Source: Rhodothermaceae bacterium
Lineage (GTDB): Bacteria; Bacteroidota; Rhodothermia; Rhodothermales; JAHQVL01
NCBI GenBank assembly: GCA_019634345.1
Contig: JAHQVL010000344.1
Span: 1 to 41,485 of the forward strand
Direction: 5' to 3'
DNA: 41,485 nt
Shown here: positions 1-8,135 of the stretch, one piece after another
Layout of the letters: the number at the start of each line of letters is the position of its first letter
How positions within the stretch are numbered: position 1 is the first letter of the stretch
Translations under genes and position numbers: made by a program
Notes under the pieces: generated by a model
What the model was told of the DNA's origin: nothing
What the model saw: only the letters and a program-made list of their open reading frames with translations
The model's database searches: none

Positions 1-780
1 GATTTCGACCTTCAGCTCCTTGCCGCTCGTATCCACCTTCATTACTTGTGCGCCTGTAAGGATCTTAATCTTTGCTTTTTTGAAGGCGCGCTTGAGTTCT
101 TTTGAAACGTCTTCATCTTCAACGGGGACGAGACGGTCCAACAATTCAACAATTGTTACTTCAGTGCCCATCTGGTTGTAGAAATAGGCGAATTCAACAC
201 CGATGGCACCAGCACCTGCAATCACCAGTCGCTTTGGCTGTTTTTTCTGCGTCATCGCTTCTTTGTACGTGATGATTTTTTCTCCGTCTATGGGAAGAGG
301 AGGAATCTCACGCGCTCTAGCACCCGTTGCGATGATGATGTGCTTTCCTTGAACGGTTTTTGCTTCACCGACTTTGTTGCCGTCCATATCCACTGAGGGG
401 ACCACTTCAAGTTTGCCTGGAGCAGTCAAGGTAGCGTGCCCCATGATGACATCAATTTTGTTCTTCTTCATTAAGAACTGTACGCCTTTGCTCATCTTGC
501 CAGCTACGCCCCGGCTTCTTTCGACAACTTTTCCAAAGTCGTGCGCGATACTACCGTTTACAGAAATGCCGAAGTCGCCCAAATGCTTTGCATACTCCAT
601 CATTTCAGCACTTTTCAACAGTGCCTTGGTTGGGATACATCCAATGTTCAAGCAGACTCCACCAAGTTTATTTTTCTCGATCACTGCCGTTTTGAAACCT
701 AGCTGGGACGCTCGTATAGCCGTCTCGTAACCACCGGGGCCGGTACCGACAACAACAACGTCATAAGCAGAATTAGCCAT
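1..780 (-). CDS. lpdA: Dihydrolipoamide dehydrogenase, C-terminus cut by window edge
   Basis: This is the E3 flavoprotein subunit that reoxidises dihydrolipoamide in the 2-oxoacid dehydrogenase complexes and glycine cleavage system, using FAD and NAD+. The visible 260 residues begin MANSAYDVVVVGTGPGGYE, giving the FAD-binding GxGxxG. The redox-active disulfide motif GGVCLNIGCIPTK follows, and the NAD-binding motif GAGAIGVEFAYFYNQ comes later. The family is usually about 465 residues, so the dimerisation domain with its catalytic His-Glu pair lies outside the window. The ATG at 778-780 has AGAGGA a few bases upstream. It is the last gene of a minus-strand run but is separated from the EnvC-like gene by 186 bp, so it probably has its own promoter. 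The family assignment is very secure. Which complex it serves is not visible. Confidence 0.96.
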   Translation of the reverse strand, partial: MANSAYDVVVVGTGPGGYETAIRASQLGFKTAVIEKNKLGGVCLNIGCIPTKALLKSAEMMEYAKHLGDFGISVNGSIAHDFGKVVERSRGVAGKMSKGVQFLMKKNKIDVIMGHATLTAPGKLEVVPSVDMDGNKVGEAKTVQGKHIIIATGARAREIPPLPIDGEKIITYKEAMTQKKQPKRLVIAGAGAIGVEFAYFYNQMGTEVTIVELLDRLVPVEDEDVSKELKRAFKKAKIKILTGAQVMKVDTSGKELKVEI

Positions 781-796
781 AATTCCTCTATGTCAA

Positions 797-810
797 CAAT
801 TATATAATTG
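797..810. promoter_or_regulatory. Perfect 14-bp palindrome with TATAAT upstream of lpdA
   Basis: CAATTATATAATTG is a perfect palindrome lying 17-30 bases upstream of the lpdA start. It contains a TATAAT hexamer on the minus strand at 799-804, which would place a transcript start about 12 bases before the ATG. It could be a -10 region, an operator, or chance in AT-rich DNA. The hexamer at a 17-bp spacing upstream (TTTCCG) is a poor -35. Confidence 0.35.
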
Positions 811-833
811 ATTAATACGGACGGAAAATAAGG

Positions 834-850
834 GAACTGCTATGCAGTTC
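834..850. other. Small hairpin in the lpdA leader region
   Basis: GAACTGC (834-840) and GCAGTTC (844-850) form a perfect 7-bp stem with a 3-base loop. It sits between the end of the EnvC-like gene and lpdA. On the minus strand the stem is followed by CCCTTATTTTCC rather than a clean T-tract, so it is at best a weak terminator or an upstream promoter-region structure. Confidence 0.3.
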
Positions 851-966
851 AACGTCCAGGGATTAACTCTTGAAGAAAGCCCTATTTATTACACGATATC
901 CAGGTAATAAATTAGCCGTGAAGTGTTCCGGGAAATGCGTGAATTATGGAGAAAGTCAGGGAAGGA

Positions 967-2163
967 TTAGTTGGGGCGCAACCAGGTTGTAGGGTTGACC
1001 TCAGAGCCATTTTGGAAGATAGCGAAGAACACCGCATTTCCTTTAGGTTCTGATTCAGTACCCGCTCTACCAATAAGCTGCCCGGGTTCAACGCGAGCTC
1101 CTGCCTGGCCATACATCACAGATAGATTCCCGTAAAGGCTGGTGTATTCCCCGTGGCTGATTGTAATAACTCGGCCAAACTCAGGCATGGTGTACACTGC
1201 ATTTACTTCCCCTTGGAAGACCGCAGATACAGCTGCCGATGGCGTAGTAGAGATCAGAATGCCAGGGTTGTAAGACTGGGTGCTATATACAGGGTTAATG
1301 ATGGTGCCAAACGCTTCTATCACGGCGCCTTCAGCTGGCCAGGGTAAGGTGCCTTTGTTTGCAAAAAACGCGCTCGATATCTCAGCGTTTGCTGCATCCG
1401 TGACAGGGTTGGTCGGCACATTTGCTCGGCGATTGCCTTCATTACTGATGATCTGCCGGATTAGCGTCTCAAGACGTTGTGCTTCGAGTTGCTTTTCTTC
1501 CAGGTCGGTTTGAAGAGCGCCTCTTTGCTGCTTCAACTGATTGACCATCTGGTTTCTTTGCGTACGAAGCTGCTTAAGGTTGCTTTGTTCTCCAGAGGCT
1601 TGCTGTATGAGTTCTTGAGCCTGGGCGGCATTTTCGTCGATCTGGGTACGGCGATCTCTAATTGCAGAGGTCGATGCCAGGATTTGCCCAAGGCGAGATT
1701 CTCTCTGTTCAGAGAACTGATTCAAATACCGAATACGAATCAGCATCTGGTTGATTGAGCGGGCTGCCAGGATTAGTGCTACGTCATGCAGACGGCCGTA
1801 CTTATAGGCATGGATCGCTCGTTTTTGATATTGCTGTCTATGATAATCAAGTTCTTCTTCAAGCTCTCCCAATGAGGAGGCCAGGGAATCTCTACTCTGT
1901 TCAATCTGGGCGAGCAGCCGCTGGTTGGTGTCGATGAGGTTTTCTCGAACAGCTATTTCGCGCTCTAAATCTTCAAGTGCTTTCAGCGAAGCCTGTTCAA
2001 GTTCTTCTGTTTCTGAGATCTTTACTACATCCAACGTGATCTGATCTTGGAGAACGCGAAGACGTTGTTCGGTTTCCTCTTTCGATTGAGCTTGAGCTGC
2101 GTCAGGAGCCAGGAATAGAAGAGATACAAGGCCGAATAGGAGAATTATGAAAGAGCGAATCAT
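967..2163 (-). CDS. EnvC-like murein hydrolase activator (coiled coil plus degenerate LytM/M23)
   Basis: The protein has 398 residues if it starts at the ATG at 2161-2163; a TTG two codons earlier directly follows the stop of the upstream gene. An N-terminal signal peptide ends near AQAQS. A long coiled coil of about 220 residues rich in Q, E, L and R follows, and then a C-terminal LytM/M23-like domain. The zinc ligands of active M23 enzymes are missing. The first-ligand region reads YNPGILI instead of the HxGxD type, the YxHL motif reads YGNL, and the HxH region reads VFFAIF. This is the pattern of EnvC-type factors, which switch on cell-wall amidases rather than cutting themselves. The order TPR, DUF4292, EnvC is a familiar Bacteroidota arrangement. 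The activator role is inferred from family knowledge. Confidence 0.88.
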   Translation of the reverse strand: MIRSFIILLFGLVSLLFLAPDAAQAQSKEETEQRLRVLQDQITLDVVKISETEELEQASLKALEDLEREIAVRENLIDTNQRLLAQIEQSRDSLASSLGELEEELDYHRQQYQKRAIHAYKYGRLHDVALILAARSINQMLIRIRYLNQFSEQRESRLGQILASTSAIRDRRTQIDENAAQAQELIQQASGEQSNLKQLRTQRNQMVNQLKQQRGALQTDLEEKQLEAQRLETLIRQIISNEGNRRANVPTNPVTDAANAEISSAFFANKGTLPWPAEGAVIEAFGTIINPVYSTQSYNPGILISTTPSAAVSAVFQGEVNAVYTMPEFGRVITISHGEYTSLYGNLSVMYGQAGARVEPGQLIGRAGTESEPKGNAVFFAIFQNGSEVNPTTWLRPN

Positions 2164-2169
2164 AGTCAA

Positions 2170-2940
2170 CTAAGGAATGATGATGCGTTGAACCGATGGG
2201 TTGACTTTAAAATCAAATGAGATTTTTCTCGGATTAATATTTATATCTCTATAATATATCGAGGCAGACATGTCATCGCCCGGACGTCTAAACGTAAGGC
2301 GGCGTGGTAAGTATACCCCTTCTATATCGTCAAATTCCGAAAAGGTTCTTTCTTCTATGAGAGAACCATCCTCTGAGCGTTCTTCGTAGCGAACCACTCT
2401 CCAGAACGCGGGATCGATCATAAACTTCTTATTTTCATCTGGAAGCAGAAGTGTATAATACCGGGAATCAGCACTTAGTTCAAGCTCTTTCATGCTTTCA
2501 GGTTGAAGAAGCCCAAGCATGGAGGAATAGAGGGTTTCAGAAGTAACGGGTAAAGGCAATACTTTCTGAAGAGATTCAATTCCCCCTATAGTCAGTTCTT
2601 TGTTTATGCGGTCATGAACGTAGAAGCTATCAGGAGTGACGAGTGTTTTAACGCCTTGAATGCCCAGCATGCTGATGGTAATCAGAAGCGAATCGTTCTT
2701 TCGATGCGAAATGGATGCACTGAAAGACCCTGATCGAGCAGGCGTCTTCACCGAGAGTGACGATTCGGCGATGTAAGCGTCTACAGGTACGGTCAGCATG
2801 TTTAAGCTGGACTGGATGTCTTCCAACGTATGGTTTGGGAATCCTTCAGGAACCTCAGCATCGGTATTAAATGTGGGGCGGCTGCCTGAGCAAGCATTGA
2901 AAATCAATGCAAAAAATAAGAGGAATGATAGTTTGCTCAA
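2170..2940 (-). CDS. DUF4292 family lipoprotein
   Basis: The 256-residue protein begins with a lipoprotein signal, MSKLSFLLFFALIFNACSGS, with the lipid-modified cysteine at residue 17. The start must be TTG at 2938-2940, because no ATG lies before the signal peptide in this frame and the hydrophobic segment begins right after it. The body is mostly beta-strand-like, with alternating hydrophobic residues and segments such as YYTLLLPDENKKFMIDP and GVYLPRRLTFRRP. This resembles DUF4292, which is related in fold to LolA/LolB-like lipoprotein carriers. Its stop abuts the start region of the EnvC-like gene, indicating cotranscription. A role in lipoprotein or outer-membrane handling is an inference from fold similarity only. 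Confidence 0.8.
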   Translation of the reverse strand: MSKLSFLLFFALIFNACSGSRPTFNTDAEVPEGFPNHTLEDIQSSLNMLTVPVDAYIAESSLSVKTPARSGSFSASISHRKNDSLLITISMLGIQGVKTLVTPDSFYVHDRINKELTIGGIESLQKVLPLPVTSETLYSSMLGLLQPESMKELELSADSRYYTLLLPDENKKFMIDPAFWRVVRYEERSEDGSLIEERTFSEFDDIEGVYLPRRLTFRRPGDDMSASIYYRDININPRKISFDFKVNPSVQRIIIP

Positions 2941-2992
2941 TGTATCGGAAGTATTGGGATGAAGTTTAGAGCTTGCCGTGCGTTCTTCAAGC

Positions 2993-4741
2993 TCAGTTGC
3001 TGTGGGTCCTTAACTTTTCAAGTATAATTGGGTTATCGGGGTAAAGTTCGATAGATTTTTTCCAGGAAGCAATAGCTTCGGTAGGTTTGCCTGCTTCTAG
3101 GAGGAGATCACCCAGATATTCGAAGGTTGTGGGTGATGACATACGGGACTGAACAACTTTTTGCAGCCACTGCTCTGATTCTTGCAAGTTTTGCATCTTG
3201 AAATAAACGCGGCCTACAATTTCCATAATGCCAGGATCTTCTGGTGCAATCGTATTTGCTTGCAGCACATATTTTAGGGCCTCATCCAATTTTTTGCCCT
3301 GTTCAGCCATGCTAAGTGCAGTTGTGCTTAGGACGTGCTCATTGTCTGGATGTAAGGCCAGTGCTGCAGCATGCAGGCTATCCGAAGCAACTGATTGACT
3401 AAGCGCGCCTTGTGCGAGCCCCGAATAAGCAAGCGCGGTGGCCTTTAAGACGCTAGATTCTGTGTCCGGAAGGGGTGAATTTCTGCTCAGGATGTCAAGG
3501 TACTCTTCAAACTGCGTTAAAGCAGTCTCATGGTTGTGGGTTTTTAAATGGGCCAATGCGGATAATTCGAGGAGAGGGAGTTGACCTGGAAAGAGTAACA
3601 GAGACTCTTCTGCCATTAGCAGCGCTTGCGGATAGTCGTAGGATTTATAAAATGCATCCGTTGCCATTAACCACGTATCCTGAGCCCTTGGGTTCATCTC
3701 TACTGCCTTCTTCAGAAAGGGACTTGCTTCTTTAAACGCTCCCTCCTCATACAAAAGCGTACCTAAAAGGGTGTTAGCTTCAACATGGTCAGGATAGCCG
3801 TCCAATACCCGTCGCAGCAGTTGTTTAGCCGATGATGGGGCGTCGTTTTCTTCCGTAACTAATCGCAGCGCTCTTTGATAAGCGACATCAGGATCGGTGA
3901 TCGTTGTTTCGTCCTGGGCTTCGAATAATGCTTGGGCCTCTGCATGATTGCCTGCTTTCTCATATTGACGTGATAGGAGGGAGGTGAGTGCTGGATCCGA
4001 AGGGGCAATTTCTAGTGCTTCTTTAAGCTTTTGAATGGCGTCTTCTGGCCGGTTTTGCGAAATAAAAAAGAGAGCCAATTCTTGTTTATACGCTATGTTT
4101 TGAGGGGACAGGGTTTCGAGGTTCAGTAAGGTACTTTCGTATTGATTCCACTCCTGCAATACTTTCAGAATATGCAACTTGACTTCTAAGTTATTACGCT
4201 GTGAACCTTCAATCTCGATTAATTGGTTTTGTGTAACTAACGCAGCCCTTGTTTTACCCAGTAAGCTTTGGATTTCTACAAGGTCTTCTAGAGAAGCGAT
4301 GTCTCTCGGGAATCGATCCAGTAGACCTGTTAGAAGTGTTTCTGCGCGCTCTATATCATCGGATTGAATGTGGAGATGGATTAAGTGCCTGTGGAAATGG
4401 ATTTCATCTTGATCCAATTGCAATGCCTGGTTGGCATAAAAAATGGCAGAAGAAAAATCACCGAGATGCTCATGAGATTCGGCAAGGGCTGAATTGATGG
4501 TTGCTGAAGAGGGGGTTTCTTTTAGTGCCTCCTCAAAAATGGGTATTGCCCTGTCGTGGTATCCAAGAAAACTCTGCGTCATCGCTTGAACCATGAGCTG
4601 TTGCGCTCGAAGTTCTTTTTCTTGCTGAGTGGGCGTATTGGCTTGCCCGTAAAGTGAAGAAACCAGTGAAAGGTGAAGAATAAATATGAAAAGCAGTGAG
4701 GAGGATGTTCTTACAATACAGGAGGAGAATAGAGTGCGCAC
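2993..4741 (-). CDS. Secreted TPR-repeat protein
   Basis: The 582-residue protein has an N-terminal signal peptide with hydrophobic core SSLLFIFILHLSLVSSLYGQ. Tetratricopeptide repeats then run through almost the whole length; typical units are seen around HDRAIPIFEEALKETPSSA, PEDAIQKLKEALEIAPSDP and PTEAIASWKKSIELYPDNP. The start is GTG at 4739-4741. TPR arrays act as protein-protein scaffolds, and the signal peptide places this one in the periplasm or at the outer membrane. It lies 52 bp upstream of the DUF4292 lipoprotein gene and 63 bp downstream of the metalloenzyme, all on the same strand, so one operon is likely. The partner is unknown, although envelope or cell-wall machinery is suggested by the downstream EnvC-like protein. 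Confidence 0.88.
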   Translation of the reverse strand: MRTLFSSCIVRTSSSLLFIFILHLSLVSSLYGQANTPTQQEKELRAQQLMVQAMTQSFLGYHDRAIPIFEEALKETPSSATINSALAESHEHLGDFSSAIFYANQALQLDQDEIHFHRHLIHLHIQSDDIERAETLLTGLLDRFPRDIASLEDLVEIQSLLGKTRAALVTQNQLIEIEGSQRNNLEVKLHILKVLQEWNQYESTLLNLETLSPQNIAYKQELALFFISQNRPEDAIQKLKEALEIAPSDPALTSLLSRQYEKAGNHAEAQALFEAQDETTITDPDVAYQRALRLVTEENDAPSSAKQLLRRVLDGYPDHVEANTLLGTLLYEEGAFKEASPFLKKAVEMNPRAQDTWLMATDAFYKSYDYPQALLMAEESLLLFPGQLPLLELSALAHLKTHNHETALTQFEEYLDILSRNSPLPDTESSVLKATALAYSGLAQGALSQSVASDSLHAAALALHPDNEHVLSTTALSMAEQGKKLDEALKYVLQANTIAPEDPGIMEIVGRVYFKMQNLQESEQWLQKVVQSRMSSPTTFEYLGDLLLEAGKPTEAIASWKKSIELYPDNPIILEKLRTHSN

Positions 4742-4804
4742 GTTCGGGAAATAGAAAAGTAATACATGAAAAAAGAACGATAGGATGAGGCTGGGGTTTC
4801 TTGC

Positions 4805-5767
4805 TTATTTGCGTACAGATTTATTGGCCGTTGCTAAGGCCGAGATTATTGATGGAGTAACGTCTGTCAAAGAACGCGCTTCTCTAAAAAGATGAGCGCC
4901 CTTGCCATACGCAATCAGCGGGACACGATTGAAGGTATGCGTCTTGACCGATAGATCTTCGATGTTGCCGTGGTCGCTGGTAATGAGAAGAAGCGTCTGT
5001 TCAATATCGATGACCCGGAGCAATTCTCCGAACAAAGCATCCAGTGCTGATAGGACTCGATGCGCTTTGGGAAACGACTGGCTGTGGCCGGCTTTATCTG
5101 TTAAATAATACTCATATAGCGTGAATGGGTGGGAAGCACTTATCTGATGCAAGTGATTAGCGGCCGTTTGCTCTGTGATAGGATCAACAGGGATGGAGAG
5201 GCGGGTACGCCATGCCTTTCGGGTGATTTCGGCGGTCAGTGCCTTGTTTACTTTAAGGTCATCTAGCGTTCTTATTTTAATCTCTGCTTCGATGCAGGAG
5301 AGCGTTGTGACAGTCCATCTGTTCCTTGCTTTGGCAGCCTCAAAAAATTGAGGAGGATAGGCATTCGCGAAAGCGGCGGGCTCGGGATGATCGAGTTGTA
5401 ATTGATTAACTTGCTGAAAAATACTAGACTCAGCTATTATTGGTTTTGTTTTTGAATGAGGATAAGGACCAAAATGCTTGCCTGCGGTCTCGGCGCAATT
5501 CGTTCCAGTGAAGAGCGTTGCTTGCCCGGTGCCGCTCTGCGGCAGGCCGGGAATTCCAAGGGTAGCGTCTATACTGGTGAATACATGGCTTTCTGAGTCG
5601 ACGGGACGAAAAGAGTCTGACCAGGGTTGATTGCCGGCAAGGATATTAAAATGAGGAAGATCAAACTTGATCAAAGGGTTTGTTTCCTGGTTTTTTTCGC
5701 CCAGGCCTATACCATCAAGAAAAACGAAAAGAATATGCAGGGGTAATTGAGCTCCGTTTAATGGCAT
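4805..5767 (-). CDS. iPGM-like metalloenzyme (alkaline phosphatase superfamily)
   Basis: The 320-residue protein shows the metal-binding signature of the alkaline phosphatase and phosphoglycerate mutase superfamily. The early motif ILFVFLDGIGLG supplies a metal-binding Asp. GTGQATLFTG carries the likely nucleophilic Ser/Thr region. TSDHGNIEDLSVKTHTFN supplies the C-terminal Asp, His and His ligands. At 320 residues it lacks the extra domain of full-length cofactor-independent phosphoglycerate mutase, which is about 510 residues. It is therefore one of the short stand-alone metalloenzymes, sometimes annotated as peptidases, whose substrate is not established. It is the first gene of the minus-strand run toward lpdA. 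Its ATG is only 18 bp from the divergent patatin gene. Confidence 0.82.
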   Translation of the reverse strand: MPLNGAQLPLHILFVFLDGIGLGEKNQETNPLIKFDLPHFNILAGNQPWSDSFRPVDSESHVFTSIDATLGIPGLPQSGTGQATLFTGTNCAETAGKHFGPYPHSKTKPIIAESSIFQQVNQLQLDHPEPAAFANAYPPQFFEAAKARNRWTVTTLSCIEAEIKIRTLDDLKVNKALTAEITRKAWRTRLSIPVDPITEQTAANHLHQISASHPFTLYEYYLTDKAGHSQSFPKAHRVLSALDALFGELLRVIDIEQTLLLITSDHGNIEDLSVKTHTFNRVPLIAYGKGAHLFREARSLTDVTPSIISALATANKSVRK

Positions 5768-5785
5768 AATGGCAGAAGAAAATTC

Positions 5786-6994
5786 ATGCGAAAACTAATA
5801 CAGAGTAAGCTTAAAGAATTATTTGAGCAGAAAGAACAACGAGAAGATACTGCAGCCATTGTGCTAAGTGGAGGCGGTGCACGGGCTGCTTATCAGGTGG
5901 GTGTTTTGAAGTACATCTCTGACGCATTCCCAGAAGCCAAGTTCTCCATTATGGCCGGGCTATCTGCTGGAGCCATCAATATCGGGCAACTTGCGAACAA
6001 TACGGAATCGTTAAAGTCGGCCGCTGAGGAACTGCTAGTAAACTGGAGGGACTTGCATATTGACAATGTCTTCTCACCCGAGTCTACGTTTAATTTCTTT
6101 CGCAAGCTTCTGTTGAATGGTACCGGCCTAAGCAAGGAAGAACGGATTACGACCTCCATGGCGCATCAGCGAGGGCTTGCTGATACAACTCCGCTTCGGG
6201 AATACCTGACGGAGCATCTGGGTGTAGAAAAAGATGGCATATTACGCGGCATTTCCGAAAATATTGAAAAGAATCGGTTAAAGGCAGTAGCGTTTATAGC
6301 GACGAATTATTCCACGGGCCAAACGACGACTTTTGTAGATGGGTTCGATGTATCGAGTTGGAAGCGCCCAAACCGTATGGGCGTTAAGGCAACACTCACC
6401 ATCGATCATATCATGGCTTCGGCAGCGCTGCCTCTTATTTTTCCGGCAGTGAATATTGGCGGGGCCTGGTATGGGGATGGGGGGATTCGCCTCACTTCAC
6501 CACTGAGCCCTCCCATTAACATGGGGGCGGACCGGATATTTATCATTTCAACGAGATACAACAGGTCGCGCGATGAAGCAAACCGGCCTTCCATTCATGG
6601 GTATCCGCCCGCGGCCCAAGTGATCGGGATATTGATGAATGCCATATTTTTGGACGTACTCGATCACGATGCCCTTCGCATGGAGCGCATCAATGAATTG
6701 ATTAAAGAAATACCCAAAGACAAACGGAAAGACTTACGTCCTATAAAACTCCTTCTTATTCGCCCTTCAAGAGATATTGGCCACCTGGCCAAAGATATAA
6801 AACCTGATTTTTCCGGCGCGTTAAAATTGTTCACATCTGGAATAGGTTCCGACGAAACCGATAGCCCGGACTGGTTGAGTATGCTCTTGTTTCAGGCAGA
6901 TTATATCGAGCGGTTAATAGAGGTAGGGTATGAGGACGGTGCGAGTCACCATGACGAGATCGCTTCGTTTTTCGAGAGCGAAATCCTGGTTTAG
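5786..6994 (+). CDS. Patatin-like phospholipase
   Basis: The 402-residue protein carries the three patatin landmarks. These are the oxyanion loop SGGGARAAYQVG at residues 28-39, the nucleophile elbow GLSAG at 58-62 with Ser60, and the catalytic Asp in WYGDGGIRL near residue 230. Together they make the Ser-Asp dyad of a lipid acyl hydrolase. There is no signal peptide, so it is probably cytoplasmic or peripheral to the inner membrane. Natural substrates of bacterial patatins vary and cannot be read from the sequence. The gene is divergent from the metalloenzyme with 18 bp between the starts. Its TAG stop overlaps by 4 bp the stop of the convergent AP2-like gene. Confidence 0.92.
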   Translation: MRKLIQSKLKELFEQKEQREDTAAIVLSGGGARAAYQVGVLKYISDAFPEAKFSIMAGLSAGAINIGQLANNTESLKSAAEELLVNWRDLHIDNVFSPESTFNFFRKLLLNGTGLSKEERITTSMAHQRGLADTTPLREYLTEHLGVEKDGILRGISENIEKNRLKAVAFIATNYSTGQTTTFVDGFDVSSWKRPNRMGVKATLTIDHIMASAALPLIFPAVNIGGAWYGDGGIRLTSPLSPPINMGADRIFIISTRYNRSRDEANRPSIHGYPPAAQVIGILMNAIFLDVLDHDALRMERINELIKEIPKDKRKDLRPIKLLLIRPSRDIGHLAKDIKPDFSGALKLFTSGIGSDETDSPDWLSMLLFQADYIERLIEVGYEDGASHHDEIASFFESEILV

Positions 6995-7557
6995 TTGGAT
7001 GCAGTCACTTCCAATTCACAGCCTGCGTCTTCCAGGGCCGACGATACATTAGGAAACGCCACGTCAAAATATTTCATCGCTTCCGTCTGAATTAGCTGCC
7101 TGCTGATGGCGCTTTCGGAGAATGAACCTTTCGTCAAGGCAACGCATGATTTCCACAAAGCAGCACGTAGTCCCCATTTACTCACCGAGTACCGGGTGCT
7201 GGTTCGTTTTCCGTTTCGTTGTACGGACACCTGAAGGTGGGCAAGGCACCCTTGCGCTCCAGGGATTAAACTAAGGCAGAGACCAGGGACGCCTGTCTTG
7301 ACATTTTTTGACGAGGATTCAATCGTCCTGGAAAGCTGTTTAGGCGAAATACTGAGTTTTTCATCGCGCCATTCGACAGCCGCCTCCAGTGCTTTTTGTT
7401 TGCATCCGTACACACCGTCTGAGAATAGTTTTGAGCAGGGGTTCGATTTTCTGCGGATTCGGACCCACCATCCGTGGGTCTTCTGATGGTCCAGTCGTGT
7501 AATGTGCTTATGAGACATAGAAATTGCTGCGGCGATGCATGTTGGGGTAGACATCAT
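6991..7557 (-). CDS. AP2-like DNA-binding domain protein
   Basis: The 188-residue protein has two related segments. The first, around GWWVRIRRKSNPCSK then SDGVYGCKQKALEAAVEWRD, resembles AP2-type integrase/ERF DNA-binding domains, with three strands followed by a helix. The second, LAHLQVSVQRNGKRTSTRYS then KWGLRAALWKSCVAL, is a more divergent copy. The C-terminal 40 residues are helical. Starts are possible at the ATGs at 7557 and 7554 or at the ATG at 7516-7518, which gives MSHKHITRLDH just before the first domain. Bacterial AP2 domains are best known in homing endonucleases and phage proteins, but stand-alone pairs also occur. No nuclease motif is visible here. DNA binding is inferred, and no target is known. 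Confidence 0.62.
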   Translation of the reverse strand: MMSTPTCIAAAISMSHKHITRLDHQKTHGWWVRIRRKSNPCSKLFSDGVYGCKQKALEAAVEWRDEKLSISPKQLSRTIESSSKNVKTGVPGLCLSLIPGAQGCLAHLQVSVQRNGKRTSTRYSVSKWGLRAALWKSCVALTKGSFSESAISRQLIQTEAMKYFDVAFPNVSSALEDAGCELEVTASN

Positions 7558-7616
7558 CGCCGAAAATTGGGGTCGTAAAAAATGGAGGGTTACTGTAAGT
7601 AAGGTAGTACTAAAAT

Positions 7617-7640
7617 GCTCAAAAAAAAATACCTTTGAGC
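7617..7640. other. Hairpin downstream of the deaminase gene
   Basis: GCTCAAA (7617-7623) and TTTGAGC (7634-7640) form a 7-bp stem a few bases past the stop of the minus-strand deaminase gene. The A/T run lies in the loop instead of after the stem, so this is not a classical intrinsic terminator. It may still stabilise or end the transcript. Confidence 0.35.
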
Positions 7641-7646
7641 GCCTTT

Positions 7647-8135
7647 CTACGATCTAATTAGATGTTTATTTATTTCCTTAACATCAGGCTCCAGTTCAGG
7701 GATGTGCACAAGCTGGATTCCGGCGTTAGAAAAGCGATCTAAGTTTGCTGGGTAAACAAAGATATGAGGTTCATGTAGAGCAAAAACGACCTTAATAATG
7801 CCCGATTCAATGATTCGTACTGTGCATGTCTTGTCGCTGGAAGAGCGTTCTCCACACGGCTCCATCGAGCTATACATGATGCCACCTTCTACATTTATCC
7901 CCTTTTGTTGCGCTCGGTTCAGGGCTACTTCTTCAGCGTGAGATCGGTCGCCTTCTTCTCGACTATATCCCGTTGACACCATATCGCCTGCTGCATCGAA
8001 TATAACAGCTCCAACTGAAAACGCATTTTTGACAGGGATACATTGCTTTGATAATTGAATGGCATGTAGAAGGCGCTTTTTATCTTCATACTCTATGTTA
8101 TTCACTTCGAGAGCACGGTTAGGATTCAGATTCAT
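7647..8135 (-). CDS. RibD/CDA-type zinc deaminase
   Basis: The 162-residue protein has the cytidine/deoxycytidylate deaminase zinc site. HAEE is at residues 66-69, with Glu68 as the proton shuttle, and PCGERSSSDKTC is at 93-104, with the two cysteine ligands. The segment MYSSMEPCGERSSS fits RibD-like deaminases that act on pyrimidine nucleotides or riboflavin intermediates. The spacing between the two cysteines is one residue longer than the usual RibD PCxHxGRTPPC. Its start overlaps the end of the upstream reductase gene by 17 bp, so the two are translationally coupled. The pair probably performs the deamination and reduction done by bifunctional RibD, or the same chemistry on a related substrate. 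It could instead belong to a side pathway. Confidence 0.82.
   Translation of the reverse strand: MNLNPNRALEVNNIEYEDKKRLLHAIQLSKQCIPVKNAFSVGAVIFDAAGDMVSTGYSREEGDRSHAEEVALNRAQQKGINVEGGIMYSSMEPCGERSSSDKTCTVRIIESGIIKVVFALHEPHIFVYPANLDRFSNAGIQLVHIPELEPDVKEINKHLIRS

Noticed and set aside
374-730. 118-codon plus-strand frame
   Set aside because: It is the reverse-strand shadow of lpdA, whose motifs are unmistakable on the other strand.
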